From Isoetes taiwanensis (Eukaryota; Streptophyta; Lycopodiopsida; Isoetales; Isoetaceae), in contig JAJEKV010000025.1 in NCBI GenBank assembly GCA_021234155.1, forward strand, positions 4,761,823 through 4,825,822: a DNA stretch of 64,000 bases. Direction: 5' to 3'. Of the stretch, positions 33,647-45,984 are shown piece by piece (position 1 is the stretch's first letter; each line of letters opens with the position of its first letter). Under the pieces are notes generated by a model. The model worked only from the letters and a program-made list of their open reading frames with translations, made no database searches and was not told where the DNA came from. Both the position numbers and the translations under genes were made by a program.

Positions 33647-33914
33647 TGGTATAAATTTATACCGAAAACTCTTTGGTATAAATTTATACCGCTAATCCTC
33701 TTGCGGTATAAATTTATATCATTGTTCCTTTATGGTATAAATTTATACCGCTTCGAGTCCTTTTGTCAGTATAAATTTATACCGCTCGAAAGTTCTTTTT
33801 GTTGTATAAATCTATACCGCTCAAGTCTTCTTGCGGTATAAATTTATACCGTCATGAACTCTCTAGCATACTATGTCCACATATTACTATCTATTAAGGT
33901 ATAAATTTATACCA
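33647..33914. repeat. Array of eight copies of an 18-20 bp palindrome
   Basis: The core is GCGGTATAAATTTATACCGC, a perfect self-complementary sequence. Copies lie at 33647-33664, 33674-33692, 33703-33720, 33733-33751, 33767-33785, 33802-33820, 33833-33851 and 33897-33914. Spacers are about 10-17 bp (about 45 bp before the last) and are often CTTG/CTTTT-rich. Some copies carry single changes, mostly in one half. Two more copies are at 32125 and 32154, and a partial one at 31359. Confidence 0.97.
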
Positions 33915-34440
33915 TCTTGAAATTTATTTGGAAGAAACTAAAGACTACAGAGAACAAATAAATTACAAAGTTTAAAAAGTCCAGATTGGATACATAAATT
34001 CGCCATCAGTATCTACGTATTCTATAGCAATTCGGAGGAGCAAATAAGAGCAAGTGTATAAAGCAAAGCGCCAAGCATCTTCTGACTTCACCTCGCGGTG
34101 AGGCATACTTTAAGGTGACAATATTTGCTTCATTGAGGCAATATCAAAATGTGTTGCATTTTTGCAATTTTGTTCATAATTTTGTAGTGAATTTATAAAC
34201 TTTGAACTAAATACATTTTGGGCACTCTTAAACGCTTTATTTTTTTTTCAATGTCTATTTTGTTTTGTCCTTAAAAATATTACTATTTCTCAAACCAAAC
34301 TAGGGGTCAAAAATGGTACCAAACAATTTTGAATGGAAGTCGAAAGTTCAAATTCCCTCCAAAAATGGTGCCTAAAATATTCAAATTGTCACACTTGTCA
34401 CAAATATACCAAGAAAAGGGCATTTTTTAGGGAATTTTAG
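33915..34440. other. Gap, no gene seen
   Basis: AT-rich sequence without a supported frame. The right end carries GGAATTTTAGGAATCTTTCAAA, related by inversion to 30890-30920. Confidence 0.5.
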
Positions 34441-34604
34441 GAATCTTTCAAAGATTCCTTTTGAAGTCGTTTCGCGGCAAAATAAATAAGTGCGCTTTCA
34501 TTTTAAACTTTGTTCTATGGGACCCGGAAGGAGCGCAAAGAAACTTATTACCGTCCGGGTTAAAAACCCCACCGAAAATTTTCGAGGGAAAAAAAAAGTG
34601 CATT

Positions 34605-34646
34605 AAGAATGCAATGGTTCTATGGCAACATAGAACCATCATTCTT
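34605..34646. other. Strong hairpin with GCAA loop
   Basis: ATGGTTCTATG (34614-34624) pairs perfectly with CATAGAACCAT (34629-34639) around a GCAA loop. After a two-base bulge the stem continues for 7 bp (AAGAATG with CATTCTT). GCAA belongs to the very stable GNRA tetraloops if transcribed. It lies inside open but unassigned frames on both strands (34448-34727). Confidence 0.75.
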
Positions 34647-34883
34647 GGAGAAGACGGGCCCTTTTTTGGAACGCCTATTTTTTCCATAAGATCTTTTTTA
34701 TGCATTATATATCTCATCAGCTTCTAGGTTTTTCATCATCGGCCTTCCTCTTGAGCGTTCCATCTTTTTGTGTTTTGCCTTCCTACTTTCCCACCCTCCC
34801 ATGCCCTTTTGCAATATACTTGAATGCGTGGTCTTTTTCCTCACTTCATTTGTCTATGTTTCCTTCATTTGTAATTTATGGAC

Positions 34884-35033
34884 GGATGTTCTTCCCCACC
34901 CTTAGTTGCATTTGATATCTTTCTTCTAGGCGGATGTTCTTCCCCTTTGTTTTTCCTCGTTGAGTTATTTGGATGGATGTTCTTCCCCGCACTAGTTTGC
35001 GCTTGTCATTTCGGCTAGGGCGGATGTTCTTCC
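34884..35033. repeat. Four copies of GGATGTTCTTCC, 43-48 bp apart
   Basis: Exact copies lie at 34884, 34932, 34975 and 35022, embedded in diverged units (each followed by CCC or TCG-rich sequence). This is the conserved core of a decayed minisatellite. Confidence 0.9.
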
Positions 35034-35263
35034 TCGTCCCTTCGCTTATGCTCATTCTATATGGGTAGCTTGCTCGGTTCTTGCTTCATATTTGAACGGA
35101 AATATTTTCCCGTATGAATGTTATGGACTTTGACATGACTAATGGTTCCTTTAACATGTTTTAGTTTCAAGTTTTCTTTTAGATCTATTCAAATCGCATT
35201 TGAATTCAGCCATGGCTTTATGACTATGGAGACTACTTCAAAGTTTGCATTCTGGTGGAGCCA

Positions 35264-35487
35264 TGGCTTTATAATTAAGGATGAATTTTCGATAGCTTCA
35301 CATTCCTCGGCAAGCTATCATGGCCATTTGGAGTTTGCAATTGTTATGTGAAGATTGCGGATGCACAAGGATTATTTTGGCTTCATAACTATAGATGAAT
35401 TTTCAATGGCATCTCACTCTCGCCTATCATAGCCATTTGGAGTTTGCAATTGTTATGTGAAGAATGCGGATGCACAAGGATTATTGT
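35264..35487. repeat. ~114 bp tandem duplication
   Basis: The segment with GATGAATTTT, CCATTTGGAGTTTGCAATTG and GCGGATGCACAAGGATTATT occurs twice in direct orientation. Confidence 0.95.
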
Positions 35488-35850
35488 CAATGATGGTTGG
35501 ATGATACACTTGTATGACTCCTAGTCCGTTATTTATCTCCATGGTTTTCCTCGAAACCCGAAAAACGAGGTTTTTATTCCAGTTGATAAATCCACGACTT
35601 TGAGATTCATTGTGGCTTATCTCTATTCTTATTGAAACCCTCGGAATTGTCTACTTCCGGGGTTTATTTAGCTTTCTATCTTCTTGACAATCATTTTTAC
35701 TACTATGCCTTTGTACTTTGATTTTGAACGCTCAATAAGGAAGCCACTTCACTTCATCGTGATGTTATTGTTGTTTTGCTAGAAAAGTCTTCCCAAGAAT
35801 GTTTGTCAAACCATAAGTATACATCATCATGAAATAAATGTGTATGTACA
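35488..35850. other. Gap, no gene seen
   Basis: Sequence with a fold-back CCTCGAAACCCGAAAAACGAGG (about 35550-35572) but no supported frame. The 3' end of the minus-strand LINE to the right may reach into it. Confidence 0.4.
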
Positions 35851-35974
35851 TGTCAAGTAAGCGTGCCCGAGGACATAGCTGATCTCGCATGTCCATGACC
35901 TCCCTCAAGGTATGATCCTAGCATCCATACGGATGTCGTGGCTCAATGTCACATGTAGGCTGCCGGCCGCCCGA

Positions 35975-36320
35975 CTAACTCAAAGATAGCGGCGTCCGGA
36001 TTTGATCATATCTTTGGGCAACTTTGAAGGGTATGAGATTCATCCTCACGACTCCCATTTGGCGGCATTGGATGAAAGCTCGTCCCCGACGGCTCACCAA
36101 TCCATCTCGCCTCCTCAATTCAAGATGATGTGCCCCTCTCGTAATGGAGGCAATGAGTCTGCCTTTTTCATGGGCAAGTGGGTGCGTAGGTAGCATTGTG
36201 GGCCTCGTTCCAATGTGGGATTTATGTGGCGCCTGTAGTGTGTTTGTCTTGACCTGTTCAAGGGCGCCATCCCAAAGCTTCTTGATGAAGCAAGTGTCAA
36301 GATATTGCCTCAAGCTATGG
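35975..36320 (-). pseudogene. LINE C-terminal Cys/His region
   Basis: A frame at 36313-35975 ends with CRQMGVV, and a neighbouring frame gives EDESHTLQSCPK. Together they resemble a C-x2-x-n-H-x4-C knuckle. The relative at 49684-51937 has CRCC and EDEHHALRDCP at the same place, so the two elements belong to one family. Confidence 0.6.
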
Positions 36321-36949
36321 CGATCTGCCTCTCATTGCACATGTATGCACCTCGTGCTCCTGCACATTCCATCTAGCCATCCATTGAGCTCTCTTTTTCC
36401 TCCAAAGAAGCTTTGAGGCGTTGTGGCCCCATTGCCATGATATAAGCTAGTTTTGGGAGACGAGGCATCGTCCATGTTGACCACCTTCTGAAAATAGACA
36501 ATGTGGCGATCAAGGGGCGCCCTCCTAAGAGGCAAGAATCCTGCTTCCTCTTGTAGAATTTGATATGGGACTACGGACTTCACCCTAGTGCTCGTGCCAA
36601 GAAGGCTTTCAAAGACTGCCCAAGTCATTCCAAGTAGCGAGGGATACTACTGGGCCCCATACTTCAACCCCGTATAAAAAGGCAGGCTCCACTAAGACTT
36701 TGAACAGTGTGTGACTGATGGGTCCAATCATACAACTCCGCTCTATGACTATTGTTTTGCATTGCATATAGTGCTTTCCAGCCCTTGGTAACTCGTGAGT
36801 CAGTATGGATGTGTCCCAGTGCATAGTAGACTAAAACTCCACTCCCAAATATTTGTATGTGGATGCTACTTCCACATTCTTCCCCTCGATGAACGGAAGG
36901 AGGGGATCCTCATTGGCCGTGAAGATGATATGAAAACCACCTTAGTCTT

Positions 36950-37430
36950 GGCCAAGTTGATGCGCATATCGCCGCTTGACAAAATGTGTCCGTGGCATCG
37001 AGATGTCGTTGCATGTCCGGCTGGTGTGTAAGCTTAGAGGTCCACATCATCGCATATATTAACCGCTGATGATCCGGTAGAGAAGGTGAGCCCCATCACC
37101 CCCATTATCGCTGAAGCCCGCCTCCAATTGATCAATGTAAAGCCCAAACAATGTTGGGGAGAGAGGGCATCCTCGGCGAACCCCGATACTACTATCAAAT
37201 GGTTGGCTTGTCCACCAGAATGCAACTCGACCGGAGCATCTTTCATAAAGCTCATACCGTTTGCATTTCGCAAATCTCCGGAACCCCAGTCGTCGCAATC
37301 TTGCCCATAGTTTTTCCCGAGGCACGGTGTCAAATGCCTTTGCAAAATCCACGAAGCAACAATATAGATCCCGACGGTGGTTCCCGCCGCCTTCAACCAG
37401 AGCTTCGCAATGTGAAGATGTGGTCAATGG
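36950..37430 (-). pseudogene. LINE reverse transcriptase core (fragment)
   Basis: The 122-codon frame at 37427-37059 contains VDFAKAFDTVPREKLW, with the first catalytic Asp at about 37347, and GVRRGCPLSPTLFGLYID (about 37184-37130). The third block reads ICDDVDL in another frame (about 37035-37055), where one T is missing compared with the expected YADD codons. MRINLAKTK follows at about 36970. All RT blocks are present, but not in one frame. Confidence 0.88.
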
Positions 37431-38249
37431 TTGAGTGTCGGGTCCGAATCCCCGCCTCGTGAGGGCCCGTGATCTGCCGCCCGCCCCGAGTCAAGCTAAC
37501 CCTTTCGAGAATCGAAGAAGCAATTTTTTGCAAACCTCACCTGACCATGATTGTTCGGTAATTGGGTCGGGCAAAGGCGGGTCACCGCCTTTATAGATGG
37601 GAACAACTCGCTATTGGTCCACCGATCGGGAAGCCTTCCTATAATGCCTTGTTGAACAAGGCGGTTAAGATCTTGGTATTATGGACGACCTGCCCACTTA
37701 ACAATTCTCGCTGCATGCCATCCGTGTCCCGGGGTTTTCCCATTGGCAAGACGGTGTAAGCCTTGTTCCATCGTCTGAATCGCGGATTTCGATCGGGCCT
37801 TCTTGCGGTGGTAATCCGCATATGCACCTCGAGGGTCGTGATAGTCGCTTGCAAGTATTGCCTCAACCGCCGGGAGTGATGTTCCCCTCGCGGGTATCGC
37901 CGCTTTCTAAGAACCCTTCGGGAAAGGTCCCGGGTGACGCCGGGAGATAAAACATTTCCCTTTGATGCTTCTGAATGTACCGCTTTCTTAGCTTTAAGGA
38001 AGACGCTAATCGGTCCTGACCGCATGTGGGCGAAGTCGAGGTTCGTGACTTGGCGGAGCCAGCGCTTGTGTTCCTTGCACTCTGCATCAAACCATTGATT
38101 ACGTGGGAAGGTTGTGTTCCTGGAGGTCCGTCAGCGCGGCTTATCCCAAAGCATCTACCAGCCTAAGTCTCATCGGGCCACCGGCCGTCATTTGCTCTAG
38201 TGTAGGATATTGCCAAAATTCCGCCAGTCATCTATAAGACCGGGCATAA

Positions 38250-39129
38250 GCCCCCATTCATAATCCAATCGCACTGAGGCATGTGAGGAGTCGGTGGGTA
38301 CAGGGTTCGCCTGACCGCCAAGCCAACTTCAAGTAAAGTGGTAAGTGGTCCGAAATGATCTCTTCATCCCTATTAGTTGTTCCCACGGAAGTGCTTGACG
38401 ACATGCATATCCCCGCTGTGCACCAGCACATAGTCCACCACACTAGATCCTCCCCCTCGTTTTCCCCTGTCTACAAGTGCTCTTGCGGGTGGATTCGCCA
38501 CCGCGATCCATTGCATTACTGTGTCAAAGATACCACAGAGCAAAAGCAATTGTCTACCATAGCGTGTGACCCGATTGTCATCCGATGTCCGCGGGCCAAG
38601 CTGCCTGCAGGACGCAGCCTGCAATATATCATCACCAAGGGATCAAATCTCATGGATTGTTTACCCTTTGTGCCGCATTGAAGTCTCCAAGGAGTATGAC
38701 ATCGCCCAACCCCTATGGCCGGGCCAGATGTCATCATATAGATCGACATAGGGGTCCAGCCTTATCCACATCCGGAAAGGGGTGTGATAGAAGTTGCTTG
38801 TGGAAAGTAGCAGTCACACAAAGAGGGGTCTCATAGCTTTTGCACACACGCACCCACAAGTACCCATGTTGTTTGTCCCCGGTTTGAACAAGGAAACCGG
38901 ACAGGCAAGGCCGCTCGATAGTAGCAGTAACTTCCCCATGCCCCCGCTTCCCCGCAATCATTGAAGATTGAGTAGCCGGTATCCCCGCAAGTTGGGTATC
39001 CCCGTGGTCCCGTGATGCTCCCATGTTTCCATAAGGAAGATCGATCCATATCCGCAGCAGATCAGGTTTGACTATCTCCCTTCGCCATGGGAAGCCCCGA
39101 CAATTCTGTGAGACCAGCGCGAGGCACAA
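38250..39129 (-). pseudogene. LINE endonuclease-like domain (fragmented)
   Basis: Opens with SQNCRGFPWRREIVKPDLL, the usual start of LINE apurinic-type endonucleases (N-C-RG). Further on, GSSVVDYVLVHSGDMHV (about 38470-38400) and SDHLPLYLKL (about 38360-38330) correspond to the C-terminal SxxDYxL and SDHxPL active-site blocks. Frameshifts separate at least four pieces. In an active element the domain would nick target DNA to prime reverse transcription. Confidence 0.78.
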
Positions 39130-39199
39130 TTCCTATTTGCCTGCTAGGGCGCAGCTTGGGGGATTAGTGGCGGCAAAGCAGTATGGGGATGGCAAAAGT

Positions 39200-40130
39200 A
39201 GAGGCGTCCGAGATGCGCGAAAGCAACATAAGGTGAAGCAACTTGAGCAGTGGGCGCGGGCGTCAGATGGGCTAAGAAGTGGTATGGTCGAGCTGCTGAG
39301 GGGAGTTAGTGCGGTGATTCAAGCAGCAGTATTTGGCGGTTTGAAAATTTGCATCTTACCCCCCCTAATCACCCCCGCAGCCTCCCTCGTCAAGCGAATG
39401 CTTTTAACTTTGGTTAACTTCCGTGGCTCGCCGGCCTTCCTGTTGGGTCAGTCGTCCTACAACATATTGCTATAAGTCCCACCCATTCCTGGCTGCAGGA
39501 TACCACCACATCGCACCGCGAACCGCGACCACCGCGGTCCGGCCGGCCTACGCCCGTTCCAACAATATGCACCGGCACCAGGAATGTCATTCGAGCAAGA
39601 ATCATCATTTTGAGCCGTTAACAGGTCCTCCCCTACCTCAAGCCAGCACGTACTCACCACATTGTGGCTTTCTCCGCCGGGCCTGAACTTCGATTTTAAT
39701 ACCCCGCCGCAAGACAGTCGAGTTGTTTGTTGGTTTCCGGGAGAGCAGGTCGTGGGCTCCGCTGGGGGTGGGGTGGTATAGCGCGGTTTTGGGGTGCAAG
39801 AGCGTGGGCCGTGGCTTCACACCTTGCACTCTTTTGGCGTGGATTGCCGTAAGGTGTATAGCTGTCTTCCTTTCCCCGCTTCGAGCTTAGCTCCTCAAAT
39901 TGTTGCCGCTTTTCAATTCACGCATGCACCGCTGCAATTGCTCATGAGCCTCGCATTGAGGCCCTTGCCTTGTTCAAAGGATGGCTGCCCGGCCTCCCCG
40001 CACCTTCCGATCTCGAAATGGACTATGCTCCCGGATTCCGCAGTTTGCGAGTCCAAAGATAGGGTTCATTGCGTGAGGCCACTTCTTGTGTCTCAACCCT
40101 AGTTTGAAGGGCTCTCAATTGTGACCGGCT
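39200..40130 (-). other. GC-rich stretch, possibly the LINE 5' region/ORF1
   Basis: Continues the GC-rich composition of the endonuclease/RT element. Short frames in several phases are present (for example 39475-39068 plus and 39829-39638 minus), none with a domain. It would be the place for an ORF1 or 5' UTR of the minus-strand LINE, but I cannot show this. Confidence 0.35.
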
Positions 40131-40764
40131 CTTTCAAAAGCGAATTCAACTTTTCGTGATCACAAAGAGCAGCCTCCCTCAAATTCTAGCAAATGCCCAT
40201 AGACTATACTTCTAGCGATATACTAGCAACTCGACATTTTTGCTTATGTATCACAAATGCTACCAAGAAATACCCCAAATATATGGTCTTTTTTATGCTT
40301 ATGGATTTCATAGTCTTCTATACAATATTGTTCAAATAAATGGGCAATCATACTTGGAGAACTTATAATCTTTTATATAAATATGTCTAAGTTTTCGGCT
40401 TAAAATTTCCCTAGCCCCCGAATATCATTCTCCAATCTCAAATTTCTCATGACTAATAATCTTTGCCCTCGCCATCTATTTGATAATTTCCTTAACGTAT
40501 ACACATTAGTTACTAATGTCATTCCTATGTTCTCAAGTAGGATATGATTAATTTGGTCAACTACATTGGTTAATCTAGCCATAGCTATCTATAAACACGC
40601 TGGCTAATTCTAAAGGTGACTATTGAAGAGATCTTTTCTCCTTTCCTAGTAGGATTGAATTTTTTCACAAGTCTTGTAGGACCAATGGTGAATGTGAAGA
40701 ATTGAAGCATATCAACGTGATCGGCAATCTATTACGGGTGATTCTACATTGAGCAAATTACTAA
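40131..40764. other. Gap left of array 2, no gene seen
   Basis: AT-rich, unassigned. A short frame at 40582-40400 (minus) has no recognisable domain. Satellite sequence starts abruptly at about 40765. Confidence 0.5.
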
Positions 40765-41091
40765 TATTATTGATGTTGACTTGCTCATTTCATATAACCA
40801 TCTTGAAAGCAAAGTGGTTCAAGGTTGTTTATAGAGGCGTAAATCCACTGAGATCACATCCTTCTCGTTTCTACTGAGATTGATTCTTGAGAAATGAATG
40901 AGCCATTTGTTTATGCTAAACAAGTGGAATAGATTTTTTTTGAAACCCAATTAACCCAACGTGGTGAATTATAGTTCATGTTGTACCCGGTAGCGCAGAC
41001 GTCTCATTGATGCTACTACGTTAGAGCCTAACAATGATGATTATAAAGATGATTGATGATAATATCTTTGACTTCTTGATTAATTTTGTCG

Positions 41092-41774
41092 ACTTGTCAC
41101 TTCAAAGTCAATTTATTGGCAATTTTTTTGTCATCCTATTGTCACTTCAAAGTCAACTTATTATCACCGTGATTGCATTTTGAAATCAACTTATTGTCAC
41201 TTTATAGTCACCCTTTTTTGTCATCTTGTTCTCTCCCTTTTGTTAGATTCGAGGCACCCTATTGGTAGACCGCTGACACATTTGTGCCATTTGTTCTTCA
41301 ACTTAAGTCAAAGTTATGACATTTCATTGTCACAATATGGTCAAATGTATATCATTTCCTCCGTCATTTCTCTTGTCATTATAAAGTCACTATTGACATA
41401 TTTTTGACACATGGTTTTTGTCAAGACTATTTTTAGTCTATTGTCGAGATGTGTCATTTGTTGCTACGTTATAGTCAGATTTATATCACTTGTTTGTCAC
41501 CATTTTTGTCAAAAGATAAGTCAATCTATTGTCACATTTTTTGACACATAGTTTTGTCAAAACCATGTCATTCTATTTTCACATTATAGTCACATTTTCA
41601 TCATCCTTTGTCACTTTTTTTGTCACTAGTGCATCACACTATTGTCATATTTTATTGTCATTTGATTTCACTATTTTTGTCATTGTTGTTGTCATTTTTG
41701 TATAAGCTTTTGACACATTATTTTAGGTGACAAAAAAAAAAAAAGTGACAATAAATCACTATTCTCTTGTAGTG
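41092..41774 (-). mobile_element. CACTA-type terminus with TGTCA subterminal repeats (unit 3)
   Basis: The terminal sequence CACTATTCTCTTGTAGTG lies at 41757-41774, which on the minus strand is CACTACAAGAG. TGTCA/TGTCAC motifs, about one every 10-25 bp, fill the segment to the left. Near the terminus the motif also appears inverted (GTGACAAAAA), a common feature of CACTA subterminal regions. Confidence 0.65.
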
Positions 41775-42069
41775 AGGCAAGATGGTTGCATGAAAAAAAA
41801 AAGTCACATAATTCTAATACAAATTTACATAGGGTAAAAATAAACCAAGAAGAAAAAAAAATACAAAACTAAGGTGAGATACATTTTAAATGTACTCATT
41901 AACACGCCACTCTGTAATAATGCAATCATCACCAAATAAAAACCGATATTGAAGAAGAAACAAATACTATAAGAAAAAACATACAAAAATACATCATAAA
42001 TTATAGTTGTGTATTTATTTATAATGATAGAATAATATAGAACTTTTAAGTCCATCCATTTTATTAAAA

Positions 42070-42650
42070 GCATGGATATGTCTAGTAACGCTAATTATCT
42101 CCCTCCATTACTCTCTACCTCCTCTACCACCTTCATGTCCACACCCCAAGAGTCCCATCTTGACCAAGTCTTTTCATCTTTTCCAGGCCCAATCATATGG
42201 CCCATCCTCTCCAAGTACCTCCTGGACCTCCTAAATCTCCATTCCCTATATTCCCATTCCTCTTCTTCCCCCTTCCCTTTAGAGCTTTTCCTTTTTATTG
42301 GGTGGACGAGGTGGAGGATGAGCATAATATGGAGGAGCATTATTACTTGATGAAGTTAGTGGAGGAACTTGAGGATTTGATACTAAGCTGGTTATTTTGA
42401 CCACTTTGAGGTGAAGGAGTTGAATATCATAATTGCCACTATTATTTTAACAAGTGGTGAGGGAAAAAACAAATGTAGGTGGCATATATGGAGGAAAGGA
42501 AGAATGATTATCAATTTCATGTAACTTCACTTTGAGGTGATGGACTTAAAGTACAATAATCATTATAATTCACTATGGGTGATCTAAATGGAGATATATA
42601 CGTAAGCAAATGTGATTGGATATAAGATTACCCGGTTTTGGCCACTTTGA
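42070..42650 (-). pseudogene. Proline-rich frame, short subtype, array 2 first unit
   Basis: Homologous to 2040-2660 and lacking the same glycine-rich segment. One open piece (42340-42095, minus) reads a lysine/glutamate-rich alternative frame, so a frameshift lies within the KGKGKKK region. Confidence 0.3.
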
Positions 42651-43539
42651 GATGATTGAGTTTCAATAGGTTTACCCATAGGTGATAGAGTATGACATAT
42701 TTAATAAAATTTGGACTTATTCAAATCTAATAGAAAGACTTCAAGGATGCCATGATAAGACCATATGTCTTTTTTAACTTGTTAACTTTATAATTTAACT
42801 AACTTATCTTTACATGAAAAAGTATGATGGCTATTAATGCAAGGAACCGATTCCATACTAATTTTCACTCCAGTCTATATAAAAAAATAATATTTTCATA
42901 CGAAGAACTATATGATTTAAATGTTTGTCTATTCTATCCTATTCTATTCAACCTATTTAAGGAAGTTTCAAGTTGAATAGTTTATTATTGATGAATCAAA
43001 TTATAAAATTGCTAAAAATTAATATAAATATATATTCAACAATAATAAACTATATTAAAAATAATCTTAAATCATAAATTTTGAGTTAACTAACTTCAAT
43101 TTTAAACTTTTTAAAATATTTTTAAGAGTGACAAGAGTTTCCATATAATAATATTAAGTCAATCGCATCAAGCCATCAAGTTTCATACACTTATTATCGA
43201 TTGCCAAATTTTATTGATGTTGACTTCATTCATTTCATATAACCATCTTGAAAGCAAAGTGGTTCAAGGTTGTTTATAGAGGCGTAAATCGGACCATGAG
43301 ATCAAATCCTTTGGTTTCTACGAGATTGATTCTTGGAGAAATGAATGACCCATTTGTTTATGCTAAACAAGTGGAATAGGTTTTTTTTTGGCCCAATTAA
43401 CCCAACGTGGTGAATTCTAGTTCATGTTGTACCCAGCCAGACGCCTCATTGATGCTACTACTGCTAGAGTTTCAACAAATGATGATTATAAAAGATTGAT
43501 TGATGATAATATCTTTGACTTTGATTAAATTTTTGTGAG

Positions 43540-44204
43540 CTTGTCACTAAAGTCGCTTTATTGGCACTTTTTGTCATCCTATTGTCACTAATGTCAACTT
43601 ATTATCAATTTATTGGAAATCAACTTATGTCACTTTATAGTCACCCTTTTTGTCATCTTGTCTTTCCCTTTGTTAGATTCGAGGCACCCTATCGGCTGCA
43701 GACCGTTGACACATTTACATTTGTGCCATTTGTTCTTCAACCTCTAAGTCAAAGTTATGACATTTCATTGTCACAATATGGTCAAATGTATATCATTTCT
43801 CTGGCTATTTCTCTTTTGTCATTATAAAGTCATTTATTGGATATATTTTGACATGGTTTTGTCAAGACTATTTTAGTCTATTGTCGATGATGGCCATTTG
43901 TTGCTACGCTATAAATTTATTTATATCACTTGTTTGTCACCATTTTTGTCGGATAAGTCAATCTATTGTACATTTTTGACACATAGTTTTGTCAAAAATC
44001 ATGTCATTCCTATTTTCACATTATAGTCACATTTTCATCATCCTTTGTCACTTTTTTTTGTCACTATGCATCACACTATTGTCATATTTATTGTCATTTG
44101 ATTTCACTATTTTTGTCATTGTTGTTTGTCATTTTTTTATGCTTTTTTTGACACATTATTTTAGTGACAAAAAAAAGACAATAAATCACTATTCTCTTGT
44201 AGTG
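43540..44204 (-). mobile_element. CACTA-type terminus with TGTCA subterminal repeats (unit 4)
   Basis: The terminal sequence CACTATTCTCTTGTAGTG lies at 44187-44204. It has the same organisation as the copy ending at 41774, including the extra GTCAC-rich stretch at its inner end. Confidence 0.65.
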
Positions 44205-44519
44205 AGGCAAGATGGTTGCATGAAAAAAAAAAGTCACATAATTCTAATACAAATTTACATAGGTAAAAAAATAAAACCAAGAAGAAAAAAAATAAAAAAC
44301 AAGGTGAGATACATTTTAAAATGTACCCATTAACACGCCACTTGTAATAATGCAATCATCACCAAATATAAAACCGTATTGAAGAAGAAACAAATACTAT
44401 AAGAAAACATACAAAAATACATCATAAATTATAGTTGTGTATTTATTTATAATGATAGAATAATATAGAACTTTTTAAAGTCCATCCATTTTATTAAAAA
44501 GCATGGATATGTTCTTAGG

Positions 44520-45090
44520 TAACGCTAATTACCTCCCTCCATTACTTCTACCTCCTCTACCACCACGATGTCCATTGACCCCACGAGTCCCATCTTGACC
44601 CAAAAGTCTTTTCGCTTTTTCTGTGGCCCAATCATATACTTCCATCCTCTCCACCTCCTGACCTCCTAAATTCCATTCCCTATATTCCCATTCCTCTTCT
44701 TCCCTTCCCTTTAGAGCTTTTTATTTTATGGATCGAGGTGGAGGATGAGCATAATATGGAGGAGCATTAAAACTTGATGAAGTTAGTGGAGGAAACTTGA
44801 GGATTTGATACTGTCGGTTATTTTGACCACTTTGAGGGGTGAAGGGAGTTGGAATATCATAATTGCTACTATTATTTTTAACAAGTGGTGAGGGAACAAC
44901 AAATGTAGGTGGTATATATGGGAGGAAAGGAAGAATGATTATCAATTTCATGTGTAACTTCACTTTGAGGTGATGGACTTAAGTACAATAATCATTATAA
45001 TTCACTATGGGTGATCTAAATGGAGATATACGTATAGCTAAATAAGATTGATATAAGATTACCCATTTTGGCCACTTTTGAGATGATTGA
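44520..45090 (-). pseudogene. Proline-rich frame, short subtype, array 2 second unit
   Basis: Homologous to 42070-42650. The Ser/Pro-rich part is open at 44963-44721 (minus) and contains IPPTFVVPSPLVKNN. The rest is shifted. Confidence 0.3.
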
Positions 45091-45984
45091 GTTTCAATAG
45101 TTTACCATAGGTGATGAGTATGACATATTTAATAAAATTTAGACTTATTCAAATCTAATAGAAAGACTTCAAGGATGCCATGATAAGACCATATGTCTTT
45201 TTTTAACTCTTGTTAACTTTTATAATTTTACTAACTTATCTTTTACATGAAAAGTATGATGGCTATTAATGCAAGGAACCGATCTCATACCAATTTTCAC
45301 CCATATATAAAATAATAATTTTTCATACGTAAAGAACTATATGATTTAAATGTTTGTCTATTCTATTCATTCTATTCAACCTATTTTAGAAAGTTTCAAG
45401 TTGAATAGTTTATTATTGATTATTGAATCAAATTATAAAATTGCTAAAAATTAATATAAATATATAATTCAACAATAATAAAACTATATTAAAAATAATC
45501 TTAAATCATAAATTTTGAGTTAACTAACTTCAATTTTAAACTTTTTTTTTAAAATATTTTAAGAGTGCCAAGAGTTTCCATATAATAATATTAAGTCAAT
45601 CGCTTATCAAGCCATCAAGTTTCATACACTTATTATCGTGATTGCCAAATTTTATTGATGTTGACTTCCATTCATTTCATATAACCATCTTGAAAGCAAA
45701 GTGGTTCAAGGTTGTTTATAGAGGCAGAAATCAGACCATGAGATCACATCCTTTGGGTTTCTACGAGATTGATTCTTGGAGAAATGAATGACCCATTTGT
45801 TTATGCTAAACAAGTGGAATAGGTTTTTTTTTCTTGAAAACCCAATTAACCCAACGTGGTGAATTGTAGTTCATATTGTACCCAGGCGCAGACGTCTCAT
45901 TGATGCTACTACGTTAGAGCCTAACAATGATGATTATAAAGATGATTGATGATAATATCTTTGACTTCTTGATTAAATTTTTGT

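Larger units (their letters stand above)
35850..39200 (-). mobile_element. Endonuclease/reverse-transcriptase LINE, decayed, minus strand
   Basis: A non-LTR retrotransposon unrelated in detail to the L1-type one at 14290. Its 5' side is at the right. In order on the minus strand it has an endonuclease-like domain (39129-38250), a long linker, an RT (about 37400-36950), a post-RT region with LLYGVEVWGP-type sequence (about 36680) and a C-terminal Cys/His knuckle (about 36100-36000). The block is clearly GC-richer than its surroundings and full of frameshifts. Borders are approximate: no tail or target duplication was found. A shorter relative is at 49684-51937. Confidence 0.85.

Noticed and set aside
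33647..33914. CRISPR-like array (short repeats with unique spacers)
   Set aside because: The repeats are perfect palindromes with 10-17 bp spacers, there are no cas genes, and the surrounding DNA is clearly eukaryotic.
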